Assembly: GCA_944384285.1 (NCBI GenBank)
Contig: CALWSX010000001.1
Location: forward strand, 1-6,646
Length of the DNA: 6,646 nucleotides
Direction: 5' to 3'
Source of the DNA: an uncultured Lachnospiraceae bacterium
GTDB lineage: Bacteria; Bacillota; Clostridia; Lachnospirales; Anaerotignaceae
This document shows positions 6,344 to 6,646 of the stretch, piece by piece; position 1 is the first letter of the stretch; every line of letters begins with the position of its first letter. Made by a program: the position numbers and the translations under genes. Below the pieces are notes generated by a model. The model saw nothing but the letters and a program-made list of their open reading frames with translations, was not told the DNA's origin and did not search any database.

Positions 6344-6646
6344 ATGACAACATCAGCAATAATTAAATTATCAGACAGAATTATAACCTTATACACAAAA
6401 AACTATATGCTTTTTATTCATGACAGCATTAAAAATACAGATGAAATAATAGATGAAAATGTTGTACCACATTTTTGTGTTGATTTTTATGAAAACAACA
6501 TTTTTGTAATCTATATAAAAGAAAACAATTATTTCCTTTACGCTTTTAATAATGGAAAATCATCAAAAAAATATCTTTTTGACAAAATTGCTTTTCCTTG
6601 TACAAGGTTTGATTTTTTTGTGTGTAAAAATATTTTAACTTTTGTT
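6344..6646 (+). CDS. Hypothetical protein, N-terminal part only
   Basis: I do not recognise this gene. An ATG at 6344 opens 101 codons without a stop up to the window edge. AAGGTG lies 6 bases upstream (6332-6337) and a candidate promoter at 6281-6310, so the start is well supported. The protein begins MTTSAIIKLSDRIITLYTKN, has no signal peptide and no long membrane segment, and is rich in Phe, Tyr, Asn, Ile and Lys. Short alternating hydrophobic stretches such as NIFVIYIKENNYFLYAF and DFFVCKNILTFV, separated by Asn/Gly turns, suggest successive beta strands, perhaps the first blades of a propeller-like fold; this is a guess. No helix-turn-helix is visible, so a role as local regulator is unsupported. 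It is visibly more AT-rich than the liv genes and diverges from livK. Confidence 0.75.
   Translation, partial: MTTSAIIKLSDRIITLYTKNYMLFIHDSIKNTDEIIDENVVPHFCVDFYENNIFVIYIKENNYFLYAFNNGKSSKKYLFDKIAFPCTRFDFFVCKNILTFV

Overview
The window looks like chromosome from a low-GC Gram-positive bacterium, most likely an anaerobic clostridium-type Firmicute. The grounds are strongly AT-rich DNA, purine-rich AGGAGG-type ribosome binding sites, SigA-type promoters, and a solute-binding protein anchored as a lipoprotein (lipobox cysteine) rather than released into a periplasm. The genus cannot be fixed from the sequence alone.

Layout. Everything from 1 to 5900 is read on the minus strand. From right to left: a strong promoter at 5971-5999, then livK (4719-5900, binding lipoprotein). 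Next comes an intergenic region of 173 bases with two separate hairpins (4663-4695 and 4582-4636). Then follow the tightly packed genes livH (3664-4545), livM (2674-3648), livG (1912-2670) and livF (1167-1889). A terminator-like hairpin (1124-1149) closes the operon. Beyond it, with its own probable promoter and a TTG start, a sodium-coupled amino-acid symporter of the NSS (LeuT/MhsT) family begins at 1051 and runs off the left edge. On the plus strand, after an AT-rich divergent intergenic region (5901-6343), an unrecognised gene starts at 6344 and runs off the right edge.

How the genes work together. LivK captures a branched-chain or related hydrophobic amino acid outside the membrane. LivH and LivM form the membrane channel, and LivG and LivF hydrolyse ATP to drive import. 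The hairpins after livK would let the cell make more binding protein than membrane and ATPase subunits from one promoter. The neighbouring NSS symporter probably imports a related hydrophobic amino acid using the sodium gradient, so the locus pairs an ATP-driven with a sodium-driven uptake route.

This is mostly an ordinary transport locus. I found no sign of a novel defence, mobile or RNA-guided system. The least explained items are the large imperfect hairpin ahead of livH, an inverted repeat upstream of the livK promoter, and the unidentified plus-strand gene.
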